Below are positions 29,545-40,120 of a stretch of 64,000 nt of DNA, piece by piece. The position numbers were made by a program, and so were the translations under genes. Origin of the DNA: Enterococcus innesii (GTDB lineage Bacteria; Bacillota; Bacilli; Lactobacillales; Enterococcaceae). How positions within the stretch are numbered: the stretch's first letter is position 1; every line of letters begins with the position of its first letter. The stretch is taken from positions 377,001 through 441,000 of the forward strand of contig JAHHEN010000004.1 in the NCBI GenBank assembly GCA_018982785.1, given 5' to 3'. The notes beneath the pieces were generated by a model. The model saw only the letters and a list, made by a program, of their open reading frames with translations, was not told the origin of the DNA and did no database searches.

Positions 29545-29553
29545 GTTGATTTG

Positions 29554-29582
29554 ATCCAGACGAGGATTCGTCTGGATTTTTT
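29554..29582 (+). terminator. Terminator of xpt-pbuX
   Basis: Ten-base arms ATCCAGACGA and TCGTCTGGAT (29554-29563, 29568-29577) with a tight loop and T-run. Confidence 0.9.
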
Positions 29583-29643
29583 GCATTGTTCCTTTATTTT
29601 TCTTATTATCGGTTATCTGACTTGATGAATACGTATCATTGAG

Positions 29644-29721
29644 AAAAAAACGAACAATGGGAAGTAAATTTCGTTGATAGTTCGAAAATATTTTGACAAT
29701 GCACGGGCTACTCGTTACTAT
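29644..29721 (+). promoter_or_regulatory. purE promoter with PurBox
   Basis: TTGACA (29693-29698), a 17-bp spacer and TACTAT (29716-29721) form a strong promoter. CGAACAAT (29651-29658), preceded by A-rich sequence, matches the PurBox consensus AWWWCCGAACWWT with one mismatch. Its start is 42 bp upstream of the -35, i.e. near -75. An inverted core ATAGTTCG lies at 29677-29684. Activation by PurR, as in Lactococcus, is the likely reading. Confidence 0.75.
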
Positions 29722-29737
29722 TTAGAGGTGAAAGTGA

Positions 29738-29840
29738 TTGTTAGCAGAGCCGTGTGGCTTCGGGATATCTCAGACGCAGCGACAAAAGGTTGCTAACAAA
29801 AGGATTTTCGTAAAATATACTTCTGAGGTTTATTCAGAAG
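29738..29840 (+). ncRNA. Structured leader RNA of purE, class unknown
   Basis: Within the leader, TTGTTAGCA (29738-29746) and TGCTAACAA (29791-29799) form a perfect 9-bp stem closing a 44-nt region. That region contains a hairpin AGCC-GTGT-GGCT (29748-29759). A second hairpin CTTCTGA/TCAGAAG (29820-29840) follows. Neither is followed by a T-run. It does not match the purine, ZTP or PRPP riboswitch cores that I know. Expression control is inferred only from position. Confidence 0.45.
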
Positions 29841-29873
29841 AAAATAGTAAAAAATCGTTGGAGGGAAAATCGA

Positions 29874-30362
29874 ATGAAACCAGCAGTTGCAGTGATTATG
29901 GGAAGTCAATCAGATTGGGAAACAATGAAGGAGTGCTGCTTGATTTTAGATGAGTTAGCGATACCTTATCAGAAAAAAGTCGTTTCGGCACATCGTACAC
30001 CAGATTTGATGTTCGAATTTGCAGAAACAGCCCGTGCAGAAGGAATCAAAGTCATTGTTGCAGGAGCAGGGGGAGCAGCCCATTTGCCGGGAATGGTGGC
30101 AGCTAAAACAACATTGCCGGTCATTGGTGTACCCGTGCAATCCCGCGCGTTAAATGGTTTGGATTCCCTTTTATCGATCGTGCAAATGCCAGGTGGTGTA
30201 CCAGTAGCAACAACGGCGATCGGAAAAGCTGGCGCAACTAACGCAGGACTACTTGCAGCCCAGATGCTTTCCATGTATGATTTAGAGATAGCGGAGAAAT
30301 TAGACGCACGAAGAAATACATTAAAAGAAATCGTATTGGAAAGTAGTGATCAACTTGATTAA
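29874..30362 (+). CDS. purE: N5-carboxyaminoimidazole ribonucleotide mutase
   Basis: A 162-residue class I PurE that converts N5-CAIR to CAIR in de novo purine synthesis. It has GSQSDWETM near the start, SAHRTPD and [12 protein letters not shown], and forms an octamer in known members. GGAGGG precedes the ATG. It is the first gene of purE-purK-purB, under a PurBox promoter. Confidence 0.97.
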   Translation: MKPAVAVIMGSQSDWETMKECCLILDELAIPYQKKVVSAHRTPDLMFEFAETARAEGIKVIVAGAGGAAHLPGMVAAKTTLPVIGVPVQSRALNGLDSLLSIVQMPGGVPVATTAIGKAGATNAGLLAAQMLSMYDLEIAEKLDARRNTLKEIVLESSDQLD

Positions 30363-31473
30363 ACCTTTAATGCCCAACGCAACGATCGGAATCGTTGGCG
30401 GAGGACAGCTAGGTCGTATGATGGCAATGAGTGCCAAAGAAATGGGCTTTCGGGTTGGCGTTTTAGACCCTACTGCCAATTGTCCAACAGCCCAAGTCGC
30501 TGATTGGCATATTGTTGCTGCTTATGATGATGTGTTTGCTTTAGAAGAAATGGCTCGACGTGCTGATGTAATCACCTATGAATTCGAAAATGTCAGCGTT
30601 GAAGCATTGAACTCTATTTTGCCTTATTCCCATATCCCTCAAGGCACCGATCTGTTAGCAATCACCCAAGATCGTTTATTAGAGAAGTCCTTTTTAGAGG
30701 CAAACAATATCGTGATTGCACCTTATGCCACCATCATCAGCCCGACCGACATCCAAGATGCCATCGACAGCATTGGTTACCCTTGTGTATTAAAAACCAC
30801 CAGAGGCGGCTATGACGGAAAAGGACAGCACGTGCTTTACAGTACGGCTGATTTGGCGCCTTCCATGAATTTGCTTCGCGAAGGAACTTGCGAATTAGAA
30901 GCATGGATTCCTTTTGAAAAAGAATTATCGATTTTAGTTGCCGGCAATGGAGAAACCTTTACCACTTTCCCAGTGGTAGAAAACATCCATCGCAACAATA
31001 TTTTGCATCAAACGATCGCTCCTGCGCACATTGATCCAGAAGTCGCGGAAGAAGCCAAACGGATCGCTCACATTATTGCAAAAGCTTTGGATCTACAAGG
31101 CGTTTTAGCCATCGAAATGTTCCTAACCAAAAGCGGCGGCTTGTATGTCAATGAATTGGCGCCACGCCCGCACAATTCGGGTCACTATTCGATCGAAGCT
31201 TGTTCCATGAGTCAGTTTGACGCTCATATCCGCGGTATCTGTGGCTGGCCGTTGCCGGAAGTTTCTTTGCTTTCACCTGCAGTCATGGTCAATGTCTTAG
31301 GCGATGAATTGACAGAAACCTATGAGTTGATTGCCACAAAACCAGCTTGGCAATTTCATTACTATGGCAAAGAAGAAGCAAAAACCGGTCGCAAAATGGG
31401 ACATATCACTATTTTGACGGAAGACATTGCAGAAACCACTGAAGAAATCTATCAAACCAATATTTGGGATTAA
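30355..31473 (+). CDS. purK: N5-carboxyaminoimidazole ribonucleotide synthase
   Basis: An ATP-grasp enzyme of about 372 residues that makes N5-CAIR from AIR, bicarbonate and ATP. It has [14 protein letters not shown] at the start, the ATP-grasp loop [11 protein letters not shown] and [14 protein letters not shown]. The start is uncertain: TTG 30355 gives a typical PurK N-terminus and places GGAAAG about 11 bases upstream, while GTG 30346 is too close to that site and ATG 30370 would shorten it. It overlaps purE by a few codons, so the two are coupled. Confidence 0.93.
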   Translation: MIKPLMPNATIGIVGGGQLGRMMAMSAKEMGFRVGVLDPTANCPTAQVADWHIVAAYDDVFALEEMARRADVITYEFENVSVEALNSILPYSHIPQGTDLLAITQDRLLEKSFLEANNIVIAPYATIISPTDIQDAIDSIGYPCVLKTTRGGYDGKGQHVLYSTADLAPSMNLLREGTCELEAWIPFEKELSILVAGNGETFTTFPVVENIHRNNILHQTIAPAHIDPEVAEEAKRIAHIIAKALDLQGVLAIEMFLTKSGGLYVNELAPRPHNSGHYSIEACSMSQFDAHIRGICGWPLPEVSLLSPAVMVNVLGDELTETYELIATKPAWQFHYYGKEEAKTGRKMGHITILTEDIAETTEEIYQTNIWD

Positions 31474-31486
31474 AGGAGATAAAAAC

Positions 31487-32785
31487 ATGTTAGAGCGTTA
31501 TACAAGACCAGAAATGGGTGCTATTTGGACCGATCAAAATCGCTACCAAGCGTGGCTAGAAGTCGAGATTTTAGCTGACGAAGCTTGGGCGGAATTAGGA
31601 GAGATACCGAAAGAGGATGTTGCATTGATTCGTGAAAAAGCATCCTTTGATATCGACCGTATCTTAGAGATCGAAGCGCAAACGCGACATGATGTGGTTG
31701 CTTTTACCCGAGCAGTCTCTGAATCTTTGGGTGATGAAAGTAAGTGGGTCCACTACGGCTTGACGTCGACGGATGTTGTTGATACGGCGTATGGCTACTT
31801 GATGAAACAAGCCAACGATTTGATTCGGGAAGATTTGAACCGTTTCGTGACGATCATTGGTGAAAAAGCCAAAGAATACAAGCATACCGTGATGATGGGA
31901 CGTACCCATGGTGTTCATGCGGAACCAACGACCTTCGGCTTGAAATTAGCCTTGTGGTATTCAGAAATGAAACGCAATGTCGAACGTTTTGAGTGTGCTG
32001 CAAAAGGGGTCGAAGCGGGCAAGATCAGTGGTGCCGTTGGAACCTTTGCAAATATCCCTCCGTTTGTCGAAGAGTATGTCTGTGAAAAACTAGGGATTCG
32101 TGCGCAAGATATTTCCACGCAAGTATTACCTCGTGACCTACATGCAGAATATTTTTCAGCAATGGCATTGATCGCAACCAGCATTGAGAAATTTGCCACC
32201 GAGATCCGTGGACTACAAAAATCAGAAACGCGGGAAGTCGAAGAATTCTTCGCCAAAGGACAAAAAGGTTCTTCTGCTATGCCCCATAAGCGTAATCCAA
32301 TCGGTTCTGAAAATATGGCCGGACTTGCAAGAGTCGTTCGCGGTCATATGGTGACGGCTTATGAAAATGTCTCCCTTTGGCATGAACGGGATATCTCACA
32401 TTCATCGGCAGAACGGATCATTATTCCGGATACGACGATTTTGATCGATTACATGCTGAATCGCTTTGGCAATATCGTCAAAAATCTGACCGTTTTCCCA
32501 GAGAATATGAAGCGCAATATGAATGCGACCTTTGGATTGATCTACAGCCAACGAGTGATGTTGAAATTGATCGATCACGGAATGACAAGAGAGCAAGCCT
32601 ATGACTTGGTTCAGCCAAAAACAGCGCAAGCTTGGGATGAACAAATGGATTTCCGTCCATTGTTAGAAGCTGATCCAGCAATCACGGATGTTTTGACCAA
32701 AGCCGACTTGGACGATGCGTTTGATTACAACCATCATTTAAAACAAGTTGACACGATTTTTGAACGTGTCGGTTTAGCCGAATAA
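31487..32785 (+). CDS. purB: Adenylosuccinate lyase
   Basis: A 432-residue fumarase/aspartase-superfamily lyase that splits SAICAR in IMP synthesis and adenylosuccinate in AMP synthesis. The signature [16 protein letters not shown] holds the catalytic Ser, and [14 protein letters not shown] is the second conserved region. ATG 31487 follows AAAGGAGA; an in-frame upstream ATG lies inside purK. It is the last gene of this block. Confidence 0.97.
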   Translation: MLERYTRPEMGAIWTDQNRYQAWLEVEILADEAWAELGEIPKEDVALIREKASFDIDRILEIEAQTRHDVVAFTRAVSESLGDESKWVHYGLTSTDVVDTAYGYLMKQANDLIREDLNRFVTIIGEKAKEYKHTVMMGRTHGVHAEPTTFGLKLALWYSEMKRNVERFECAAKGVEAGKISGAVGTFANIPPFVEEYVCEKLGIRAQDISTQVLPRDLHAEYFSAMALIATSIEKFATEIRGLQKSETREVEEFFAKGQKGSSAMPHKRNPIGSENMAGLARVVRGHMVTAYENVSLWHERDISHSSAERIIIPDTTILIDYMLNRFGNIVKNLTVFPENMKRNMNATFGLIYSQRVMLKLIDHGMTREQAYDLVQPKTAQAWDEQMDFRPLLEADPAITDVLTKADLDDAFDYNHHLKQVDTIFERVGLAE

Positions 32786-32835
32786 AAAAAGCCGCAACCT
32801 TGAGACATACGTCTTAAGGTTGCGGCTTTTTTTTT
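32785..32835. terminator. Bidirectional terminator between purB and pbp5
   Basis: AAAAAGCCGCAACCTT and AAGGTTGCGGCTTTTT pair fully and serve both convergent genes, with T-runs on both strands. Confidence 0.92.
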
Positions 32836-34882
32836 AATAATGTTCAGCTAAATAGGTCAATAGATCAGGGGCTAAACCAGTTGCTGATTGGTTATCCTGG
32901 CGATCTTCTAACATGGAAACCATCAGAAATCCTTGATCTTGCGAATCGAAGGCGAATAAGAAGCTGTTTTCTTGGCCTTTTTCATCTTGCTTTTCTTTGA
33001 TTTCAGCAGTTCCTGTTTTGGCAGCTAGTGGAATGTTCAGCGCTGCCAAAGAGTGTGCCGTTCCGTTGGCATCTGAGACAACCGCCGTCAAATCATGATT
33101 GATTTGCTCAATCGTCTCTGCTTTAAAGACTTCTTTGTCCTTTTGTTCTGTCTCTTTCAATAAACGAGGATAAACCAGTTTTCCTTGATTGGCAAAGACC
33201 GAATAAGCAGCAGCTTGCTGAATGGGATTCAGTAACAGTTCTCCTTGTCCATAGCCGGTATCTGCCAGTAAAATCTCTGAGTTGAAGGAGTCTTCATTGG
33301 AAATTTGAGCAGGATTCATCGCAATCGGTAAATCCAACGTTTCACCAAAAATCAATTTCGACAAACCGTTACGAAAAGCATCTTCACCCATAGCTAAGGT
33401 TTGTTGTGCCATATAGATGTTATCAGAGTAAACCAGTGCATCTTTTAGATTGACAGAAGCTACGTCGCTGACTCTGGTGACAAAATAGTCCCCCCATGAG
33501 CTGTCTTTTTGCCACTTCAATCCATCGATCGCAATACTTTGGGTAGGGTCGATCGTACCGTTTTCTAAGCCAATCGCTGCCGTGATGGTCTTAAAGGTCG
33601 AACCTGGCGCATAGGCCGTAGCAAAGCGGCTGATGAAAGGCAAGTCTTCGTTTTGTTCATACGCATCGTAGTCTTCTTGGGAGATCCCTTGGGTCATTTT
33701 ATTGGGATCATAACTCGGTGAGCTGGCTAATACCAGCAGATCACCGGTTTTTGGTTCTGTGACGACCGTGGACCCCGCCTGATTTTGTAAGGCGTCAAAA
33801 GCTGTCTTTTGGGCTTGTGCGTCAATGGTCAGTTGGATATCTTTACCATCTGCGCGTTCTTTTTCTAAAAGAACCGATTTTTCAGCACCGTCTTCATCTG
33901 TGATGGCGATTTTTCCGCCATTTTCGCCCCGCAACTCTTTGTCAAAGGCAGCTTCCAGACCACTACGACCAATTTGTCCGTTGCTTGCTAGCGTTTCATC
34001 CTTTTCGATATCTTCTGCAGTCACGTTCCCTAGATAACCAATCAACTGGGCAGCGGCTTCTCCAAGAGGATAAGTCCGTCCCGTCGTTTCTTTTAAACTT
34101 GTTCCAGTTGGCATTTCATCGGTTGGTTCGATAATTTTTAAGGGAACGAACAACTCATCTTGGACCCACGATTGCGCCAATGCTTGATCGATCGCATCTT
34201 CTGTTAGGTCAAAACGTTCCGCGATTGCTTTGATATTGGCGGTTTTTTCGTCTCCCGTACCCAGCTGCCCCGGAATGACGCCTAGTTGATAGAGCGTGCC
34301 ATTTTCTGCTAGCGGTTCATTATTTCGGTCGAGGATTTCTCCACGTGTGGCATTATCTACCGAGATACTGATTTTGTCTTGGCCTTCCATTCCCGGAAAA
34401 ATCAATTGAGGCGACCAATCGATCTTGGCTTGGTCATCAGTCAGAGTAATCGTGCCACTATAAGACAGCTCTGTTAATTCACCTAACGAGGTGGTTAAGG
34501 AACCGTTGTATTGGAAATTGAATTGATCGGAATCCTTATCATCGGGCGTTACCTCAATTCCTGAAGCTTTAAATGATTCGGCACCGATACCAGTGAAAAT
34601 CGCTTCGTATTTTGCTGAGACCTCGTCTGCGGTAAAGCCGTTTGATTCCAAACTTTCTTCGGTCAGTAAAGCAGATAAATCGCTGTACTTCTGATCAGAT
34701 ATAGCATCGATAAAGGAATTGAGGACTTTTTTTGCTGCTGCTTCTTCTTGTCGATTTTGATAGACTGTATAGCCATAATAACCGCCACCAAGTACTAATA
34801 AGGCGGCAGGGAGTGCCAGCCAGACGAAACGCTTAGGTTTTTTCGCTGGTTTTTCGTTGCGAGAGCGCCGGTTTTCTGACAT
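32834..34882 (-). CDS. pbp5: Penicillin-binding protein 5 (class B3, low-affinity type)
   Basis: A 682-residue class B transpeptidase that cross-links peptidoglycan. Order: cytoplasmic basic tail, TM (about residues 19-38), NTF2-like MecA_N domain (about 45-155), dimerisation domain (about 170-330), transpeptidase domain (about 350-680) with STFK in APGSTFKT, YSDN and AAKTGTAE. It matches Enterococcus faecium PBP5 along its whole length, including SWVQ.., PLGEAAAQLIGY, SSPSYDPNKMT.GIS and GLKWQKDSSWG. PBP5 underlies intrinsic beta-lactam tolerance in enterococci. Whether this allele has low affinity cannot be judged here. No psr gene is seen; a DUF1054 gene lies immediately upstream and carries the ribosome site. 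Confidence 0.95.
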   Translation of the reverse strand: MSENRRSRNEKPAKKPKRFVWLALPAALLVLGGGYYGYTVYQNRQEEAAAKKVLNSFIDAISDQKYSDLSALLTEESLESNGFTADEVSAKYEAIFTGIGAESFKASGIEVTPDDKDSDQFNFQYNGSLTTSLGELTELSYSGTITLTDDQAKIDWSPQLIFPGMEGQDKISISVDNATRGEILDRNNEPLAENGTLYQLGVIPGQLGTGDEKTANIKAIAERFDLTEDAIDQALAQSWVQDELFVPLKIIEPTDEMPTGTSLKETTGRTYPLGEAAAQLIGYLGNVTAEDIEKDETLASNGQIGRSGLEAAFDKELRGENGGKIAITDEDGAEKSVLLEKERADGKDIQLTIDAQAQKTAFDALQNQAGSTVVTEPKTGDLLVLASSPSYDPNKMTQGISQEDYDAYEQNEDLPFISRFATAYAPGSTFKTITAAIGLENGTIDPTQSIAIDGLKWQKDSSWGDYFVTRVSDVASVNLKDALVYSDNIYMAQQTLAMGEDAFRNGLSKLIFGETLDLPIAMNPAQISNEDSFNSEILLADTGYGQGELLLNPIQQAAAYSVFANQGKLVYPRLLKETEQKDKEVFKAETIEQINHDLTAVVSDANGTAHSLAALNIPLAAKTGTAEIKEKQDEKGQENSFLFAFDSQDQGFLMVSMLEDRQDNQSATGLAPDLLTYLAEHY

Positions 34883-34883
34883 A

Positions 34884-35488
34884 TTATTGTTCCTCCTTTA
34901 GTGCCGACAAACGGGCGTGATAAAGCGGCAACAGCGTTTGATAAACTGCTAAAATATCCGCCACCTCAACGTCTTCGATCATTTCTTTTGGAAAGATCTT
35001 ACCAATCTGAAGTTCACTTTTTTTGACTTTCTGTAATCGTTCTAAGTAGGTTGGCCACATAGCGATAGGAAGTGATCGTATTTGGTATGATCAGGAGATA
35101 GCGTAAAGTCTGCTGGCAATTGATCAAGTAATTCTTTTTGAGCCAGCCAAGATTCCGCGATCGTTGCTTGATTTTTCGGTTGATCGATCACACTGAGCCA
35201 AACAAAAACATACGCTTGATTGATCCCAATTTGAAAGTGGGCATCCATTTTATAACCACGCTTGTTAGGGCCGATCCCCGCCCACGTTTCGGCAGGAGGG
35301 TAGACGGTTCTACGCCGATGCTGAGCAATATGCAAATAAAAAGGTTCGTGACAGCTTTCTTCAAATAATGGGATCGCTGCCTCGCCGATGGTTTGGAAAA
35401 TTGGCTGGATCTCTGAACGGATTTTTTCCATTCTTTCTTCTAATGTTTCTAAAGCAAAAGCATCAAATGACTGTTTTGTAAATAGCAT
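34884..35488 (-). CDS. DUF1054 (YktB-like) protein (frame broken near 35058)
   Basis: Read with one base restored near 35055-35066, this is a 201-residue protein of the DUF1054/YktB family. It has LFTKQSFDAFALETLEERM, the HRRRTVYPPAETWAGIGPNKRGYKMDAHFQIG block and a C-terminal helical part YLERLQKVKKSEL, which lies in another frame. The function of the family is unknown. AAAGGA precedes ATG 35488. The gene ends 1 base before the PBP5 start, and the AAAGGAGG used by PBP5 is inside its last codons, so the two are co-transcribed. Confidence 0.78.
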
Positions 35489-35527
35489 AATCGTGTCCTT
35501 TCTTTTGTCTGAAAACAGTATAACAAA

Positions 35528-35556
35528 AAAAGCCCGTAAAATTTCGGGCTTTTGTT
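35528..35556. terminator. Bidirectional-looking terminator
   Basis: AAAAGCCCG and CGGGCTTTT (35528-35536, 35545-35553) form a hairpin. On the minus strand a T-run follows, closing the 35589-35974 gene. Confidence 0.8.
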
Positions 35557-35588
35557 TTTTTTATCTTTTTTTATTTAGTGATCACTAG

Positions 35589-35974
35589 CTAATTCGCAGC
35601 GGGACTTAAGTTAAAGGTAGGGGCTAGGCTTTGTTCCTTCAAAAGATGCAGAAGATCATCCAAGAAAGAAAAATCCATTTCTTCTAAGTTAAAATAAATA
35701 CGGAAAGAATACGTATGTTTAAATAAGCTTTGACGATGAATCTGGTGAATGATCAATTCGTCATTGCGGCCATTTTGAAATTGTAAGACTCTTTTTTGTT
35801 CTTCCGCATAGTGAGGACGTGCCCCTTTTTTGAAGGGACTGAATACATAGAAACTTGTTTGTTGGTTGATGGAAAGGATTTGTTGCACGGCCAATAATTC
35901 GTTATGGAGCTGTTGTTTTTCTTTGTCTGATAAATGAGCTAAAAAAGTTCAGCACGATTCTTTAGCGACCACAT
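35589..35974 (-). CDS. Hypothetical protein (frame broken at 35941-35946)
   Basis: One extra base in the six-A run at 35941-35946 joins an N-terminal MWSLKNRAELF to LAHLSDKEKQQLHNE and the rest, giving a 128-residue soluble protein. I do not recognise a family. AAGGAGGAG before ATG 35974 and a good promoter support it as a gene. It is convergent with nothing and divergent from purC. Confidence 0.6.
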
Positions 35975-36012
35975 ATAGTACTCCTCCTTGAATGTAGCTA
36001 CAATACGACCTA

Positions 36013-36049
36013 AATATAGCATGAAAAAAGAATATTGTAAACGCTTTAT
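36013..36049 (-). promoter_or_regulatory. Promoter and cre-like site for the 35974 gene
   Basis: On the minus strand TTTACA (36036-36041) and TATATT (36013-36018) are 17 bp apart. The -35 overlaps TGTAAACGCTTTAT (36036-36049, plus strand), which matches the CcpA cre consensus TGWAANCGNTNWCA at 12 of 14 positions. Carbon-catabolite control of this gene is possible but unproven. Confidence 0.5.
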
Positions 36050-36103
36050 AAATTCTTCGCTGCTTCTAAAGAGGAATCTGCTTTCAATCAACTAGTTAAA
36101 AGG

Positions 36104-36174
36104 CGAACATTCGTGTTTATTAATGTATAAATGTACAGATAATCGTTGACCCGCTTTTTCAGCGTTGTTAGAAT
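36104..36174 (+). promoter_or_regulatory. purC operon promoter with PurBox
   Basis: TTGACC (36146-36151), a 17-bp spacer and TAGAAT (36169-36174) form the promoter. The PurBox core CGAACATT starts at 36104, again exactly 42 bp before the -35, the same geometry as at purE. Confidence 0.75.
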
Positions 36175-36236
36175 AATAAGCAAATAAAGATGTGTGTCAT
36201 CGCTATGTGAAAAATAATACTTAACTGAGGTGGAAT

Positions 36237-36962
36237 ATGGAATCAGAAGTGCTTCTTTATGAAGGAAAAGCCAAGAAATTGTTTAAAACCAACGAAGAAG
36301 ATGTGTTGAGAGTCCTTTATCTGGACCAAGCAACTGCGCTGAACGGTTTAAAGAAAGATGCCGTTGTAGGAAAGGGTGCCTTGAACAATCAGATCACTGC
36401 GCATCTTTTTCAGCGCTTAGCGGATAAAAATGTGCCAAGTCACTTTCTTCAATTAGTGTCTAAACACGAACAATTAATTCGAGCTGTCACCATGATTCCT
36501 TTAGAAGTCGTTGTTCGCAATACGGCTGCTGGTAGTTTTTCAAAGCGCTTGGGCATCGAAGAAGGAACCAAACTGCCAAAGCCGATCGTGGAGTTTTACT
36601 ACAAAGAGGATCGCTTAGATGATCCGTTTATCAATGATGATCATGTGTTCTATCTGGGTCTTGCCACAAAAGAGGAACTGGACCAGATCAAAAAACTGGC
36701 GCTACAAGTCAACGCTGCGTTACTGGAAATCTTTGCAAGTATCAACATTCGATTGATCGATTTTAAAATCGAGATCGGCAAAACCAAGAAGGGCGAGTTG
36801 CTCCTGGCTGATGAGATTTCACCAGATACTTGCCGCTTATGGGATATGGGTACAAATGAACATCTTGATAAAGATGTCTATCGTCGTGATTTAGGGGATA
36901 TCGTTCCTGTTTATGAAGAAGTTTTAAATCGTTTAGAAAAGGAGAATTCAACATGTATTTAG
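36237..36962 (+). CDS. purC: SAICAR synthase
   Basis: A 241-residue phosphoribosylaminoimidazole-succinocarboxamide synthase joining aspartate to CAIR with ATP. It has LLYEGKAKKLF at the start, the VVRNTAAGSFSKRLG block and ADEISPDTCRLWD. GAGGTGG precedes the ATG. First gene of the purCSQLFMNHD operon; it overlaps purS by 10 bases. Confidence 0.97.
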   Translation: MESEVLLYEGKAKKLFKTNEEDVLRVLYLDQATALNGLKKDAVVGKGALNNQITAHLFQRLADKNVPSHFLQLVSKHEQLIRAVTMIPLEVVVRNTAAGSFSKRLGIEEGTKLPKPIVEFYYKEDRLDDPFINDDHVFYLGLATKEELDQIKKLALQVNAALLEIFASINIRLIDFKIEIGKTKKGELLLADEISPDTCRLWDMGTNEHLDKDVYRRDLGDIVPVYEEVLNRLEKENSTCI

Positions 36963-37225
36963 TCAAAGTTTACGTCACTTATAAGGAATCTGTCTTGGAC
37001 CCTCAAGGAGAAGCCGTTAAAGGAGCTGTTCATCGCTTAGGGTATCAAGATGTCAGTGATATTCGCATCGGGAAATACTTTGAAATCAAAGTGACACCTT
37101 CCAACAATCAAACACAAGCAGCAGTAGCAGAGGAGATTGAAGCGATCTGTGACAAACTTTTAGCAAACGTCAATATGGAAACCTACCGTTATGAAATGGT
37201 TCAAATGGAGGAAGCAGCCCTATGA
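36953..37225 (+). CDS. purS: FGAM synthase, PurS subunit
   Basis: A 90-residue PurS, the small bridging subunit of the three-part FGAM synthase of Gram-positives (with PurQ and PurL). It has [27 protein letters not shown]. It overlaps purC upstream and purQ downstream (ATGA), supporting stoichiometric translation. Confidence 0.95.
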   Translation: MYLVKVYVTYKESVLDPQGEAVKGAVHRLGYQDVSDIRIGKYFEIKVTPSNNQTQAAVAEEIEAICDKLLANVNMETYRYEMVQMEEAAL

Positions 37226-37899
37226 AATTTGCAGTGATCGTCTTTCCTGGATCAAATTGTGCTGTTGATTTGATGTGGGCAATCAAAGATATTATGGGTG
37301 CAGAAGCAGAATATGTGCGCCATGATGCAGAAAGCTTAGCCGGTTTTGACGGTGTTTTGCTCCCAGGAGGATTTTCCTATGGTGACTATTTGAGATGCGG
37401 TGCAATTGCTCGTTTTTCAGCGATCATGTCAGAAGTCATTCGTTTAGCAAATGAAGGCAAACCTGTCTTTGGTACCTGCAATGGGTTCCAAATTTTAACG
37501 GAAGCGGGCTTGTTACCGGGAGTTTTACAAAGAAATGAATCATTGCATTTTATTTGCAAGCCGGTCCGTCTGCAAGTGAATAATCAAACAGCTTTTACTT
37601 CTGAATATGAAACGGATCAAGTCATTACGCTTCCTGTCGCTCATGGTGAGGGCAATTATTATTGTGATGAAACGACTTATCAGGAATTGGTTGCCAACAA
37701 TCAAATCGTTTTCCGTTATGAAGATAACGTCAACGGCAGTCTACACAATATCGCTGGTATCTGCAACAAAGCAGGCAATGTTCTAGGCATGATGCCTCAT
37801 CCAGAACGAGCGATGGAAAGTTTATTAGGCTCAGAAGATGGCAAGAAGTTTTTTGCTTCATTATTGAAAAATTTTGGGAAGGTGCCGGTAAATGGATAA
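37222..37899 (+). CDS. purQ: FGAM synthase, glutaminase subunit PurQ
   Basis: A 225-residue class I glutamine amidotransferase that supplies ammonia to PurL. The nucleophile is the Cys in FGTCNGFQ, and the His/Glu pair is in [10 protein letters not shown]. The start has the usual [14 protein letters not shown]. It overlaps purS by 4 and purL by 8 bases. Confidence 0.97.
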   Translation: MKFAVIVFPGSNCAVDLMWAIKDIMGAEAEYVRHDAESLAGFDGVLLPGGFSYGDYLRCGAIARFSAIMSEVIRLANEGKPVFGTCNGFQILTEAGLLPGVLQRNESLHFICKPVRLQVNNQTAFTSEYETDQVITLPVAHGEGNYYCDETTYQELVANNQIVFRYEDNVNGSLHNIAGICNKAGNVLGMMPHPERAMESLLGSEDGKKFFASLLKNFGKVPVNG

Positions 37900-40120
37900 A
37901 ATGATCGTAAAAGAACCTACACCACAAGAAATCAAAGACACGAAATTATACGAGCAATGGGGATTGACCCAAGAAGAATATCGGATGATCTCAGAAGGTA
38001 TTTTGGGACGTTTACCAAACTATACCGAAACTGGACTGTTTTCAGTGATGTGGAGTGAACATTGTTCTTACAAAAATTCCAAACCTGTTTTGCGGAAATT
38101 CCCGACAGAAGGGCCGCAAGTGCTGCAAGGACCAGGAGAAGGTGCGGGTATCGTGGATATCGGCGATGATCTAGCCGTCGTTTTCAAAGCGGAAAGCCAT
38201 AATCATCCTTCTGCGGTGGAACCTTATGAAGGAGCAGCAACTGGTGTTGGTGGGATCATCCGCGACATCTTCAGTATGGGAGCAAGACCAATCGCTGTTT
38301 TAGACTCCTTACGATTTGGTGAGTTAGATAATCCAAGAACGAAATATCTTTTGGAAGAAGTCGTTGCTGGGATCAGTGGCTATGGCAACTGTATCGGGAT
38401 TCCGACCGTCGGTGGTGAAGTGGCATTTGATCCTTGTTATGAAGGCAATCCATTAGTCAATGCCATGTGTGTAGGGATCATTGCCCACAAGGATATTCAA
38501 AAAGGGCAAGCCAAAGGTGTTGGGAACACCATCATGTATGTCGGCGCAAAAACAGGACGCGACGGGATACATGGGGCGACTTTTGCATCGGAAGAATTTG
38601 TCGAAGGAGAAGAACAACAACGTTCCGCCGTACAAGTCGGTGATCCTTTTATGGAAAAACTCTTGTTGGAAGCTTGTTTGGAATTGATCGTGGATCATTC
38701 GGACATTTTAGTCGGGATTCAAGATATGGGCGCTGCTGGATTGGTTTCTTCGAGTGCCGAGATGGCATCAAAAGCCGGATCAGGTTTGCGCTTAACGTTA
38801 GATGATGTCCCACAGCGAGAAACCAATATGACGCCTTATGAAATGATGTTGTCAGAATCCCAAGAGCGGATGCTGATCTGTGTCAAAAAAGGGCATGAAG
38901 CTGAAGTGGAAGCCCTCTTTAAGAAATACGATCTAGAAGCAGTCGTGATTGGTGAAGTGACGGATGATGGCAACTATCGTTTGTTCCATCATGGACAGGA
39001 AGTCGCTAATTTACCAGTGGATGCTTTAGCTGAAGATGCACCGACTTACTACAAAGAGATGGCAGAACCAGCACGGATCAAAGTGTTTAAGGAAACACCG
39101 GACTTTGTTCCAGTGATTCATTCAGCAACGTCTGTATTTGAGGATCTGCTGCAGCAGCCGACGATCGCTTCGAAACGCTCGATTTTTGAAACCTACGATT
39201 CGCAAGTTCGTACCAATACCGTGGTAGGCCCCGGCAGTGATGCCGCTGTTTTACGAATCAAGGGAACCAATAAAGCCTTGGCGATGACGACTGACTGTAA
39301 TGCTCGTTACCTCTACTTAGATCCAGAAGTCGGCGGACAGATCGCAGTTGCAGAAGCAGCTCGAAATATCGTCGCTTCCGGTGGGCGTCCATTGGCGATC
39401 ACTGACTGCCTTAACTTCGGCTCGCCAGATAAACCAGAAGGATTCTGGGAGTTATCTACGGCTGCTGACGGGATCTCAGAAGCTTGTCGTGTGTTAGAGA
39501 CGCCAGTCATTTCTGGAAACGTCTCGTTATACAACGAAACAGACGGACAATCGGTCTATCCAACGCCTGTTATTGGGATGGTCGGATTGATTGAAGAGCT
39601 GGCGCATATCACGACGCAGCATTTCCAAGCAGCAGGGGATGTAATCTATGTCCTAGGGGAAACCCATGCTGATTTCAATGGGTCTGAATTGCAAAAACTG
39701 CAGACAGGAAAAATCGCTGGGCGTTTAATGTCCTTTGATCTTGAAACAGAAAAAACGAACCAACATTTGGTTACCGCAGCGATCCAAGCAGGTCTTGTTC
39801 AAAGTGCCCATGACTGTGCCGAAGGTGGTTTAGCGATCGCTTTAGCCGAATCCGCCTTTGACAAGGGCTTTGGTCTAAATGTGACCGTATCATTGCCAGC
39901 AGCACAATTGTTTTCAGAAACCCAATCCCGTTTTGTGCTTTCAGTCGCACCTGATAAGCAAGCGGCTTTTGAAGCACTGGTAGGCGCTGCGGCAACAGCG
40001 ATCGGCGAAGTGACTGCTGATGGCCAGATTCGCATGCAGGCACAAGATGATGCGATCGAGATGCCCCTTGCTGAGGCGAAATTGAAATGGGAGGAAGCCA
40101 TTCCATGTTTAATGAAGTAA
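37892..40120 (+). CDS. purL: FGAM synthase, PurL subunit
   Basis: A 742-residue small-type PurL, the ATP-dependent synthetase of the PurSQL complex. Landmarks: [39 protein letters not shown] and the second half starting near [17 protein letters not shown]. It is the internally duplicated AIRS-like fold and lacks the fused glutaminase of E. coli PurL, consistent with the separate purQ. Its end overlaps the purF start by 16 bases. Confidence 0.97.
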   Translation: MDKMIVKEPTPQEIKDTKLYEQWGLTQEEYRMISEGILGRLPNYTETGLFSVMWSEHCSYKNSKPVLRKFPTEGPQVLQGPGEGAGIVDIGDDLAVVFKAESHNHPSAVEPYEGAATGVGGIIRDIFSMGARPIAVLDSLRFGELDNPRTKYLLEEVVAGISGYGNCIGIPTVGGEVAFDPCYEGNPLVNAMCVGIIAHKDIQKGQAKGVGNTIMYVGAKTGRDGIHGATFASEEFVEGEEQQRSAVQVGDPFMEKLLLEACLELIVDHSDILVGIQDMGAAGLVSSSAEMASKAGSGLRLTLDDVPQRETNMTPYEMMLSESQERMLICVKKGHEAEVEALFKKYDLEAVVIGEVTDDGNYRLFHHGQEVANLPVDALAEDAPTYYKEMAEPARIKVFKETPDFVPVIHSATSVFEDLLQQPTIASKRSIFETYDSQVRTNTVVGPGSDAAVLRIKGTNKALAMTTDCNARYLYLDPEVGGQIAVAEAARNIVASGGRPLAITDCLNFGSPDKPEGFWELSTAADGISEACRVLETPVISGNVSLYNETDGQSVYPTPVIGMVGLIEELAHITTQHFQAAGDVIYVLGETHADFNGSELQKLQTGKIAGRLMSFDLETEKTNQHLVTAAIQAGLVQSAHDCAEGGLAIALAESAFDKGFGLNVTVSLPAAQLFSETQSRFVLSVAPDKQAAFEALVGAAATAIGEVTADGQIRMQAQDDAIEMPLAEAKLKWEEAIPCLMK

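Noticed and set aside
29738-29800. Assignment of the purE leader to a purine, ZTP or PRPP riboswitch
   Set aside because: The conserved cores of those classes that I know could not be found, so it is reported as unassigned.
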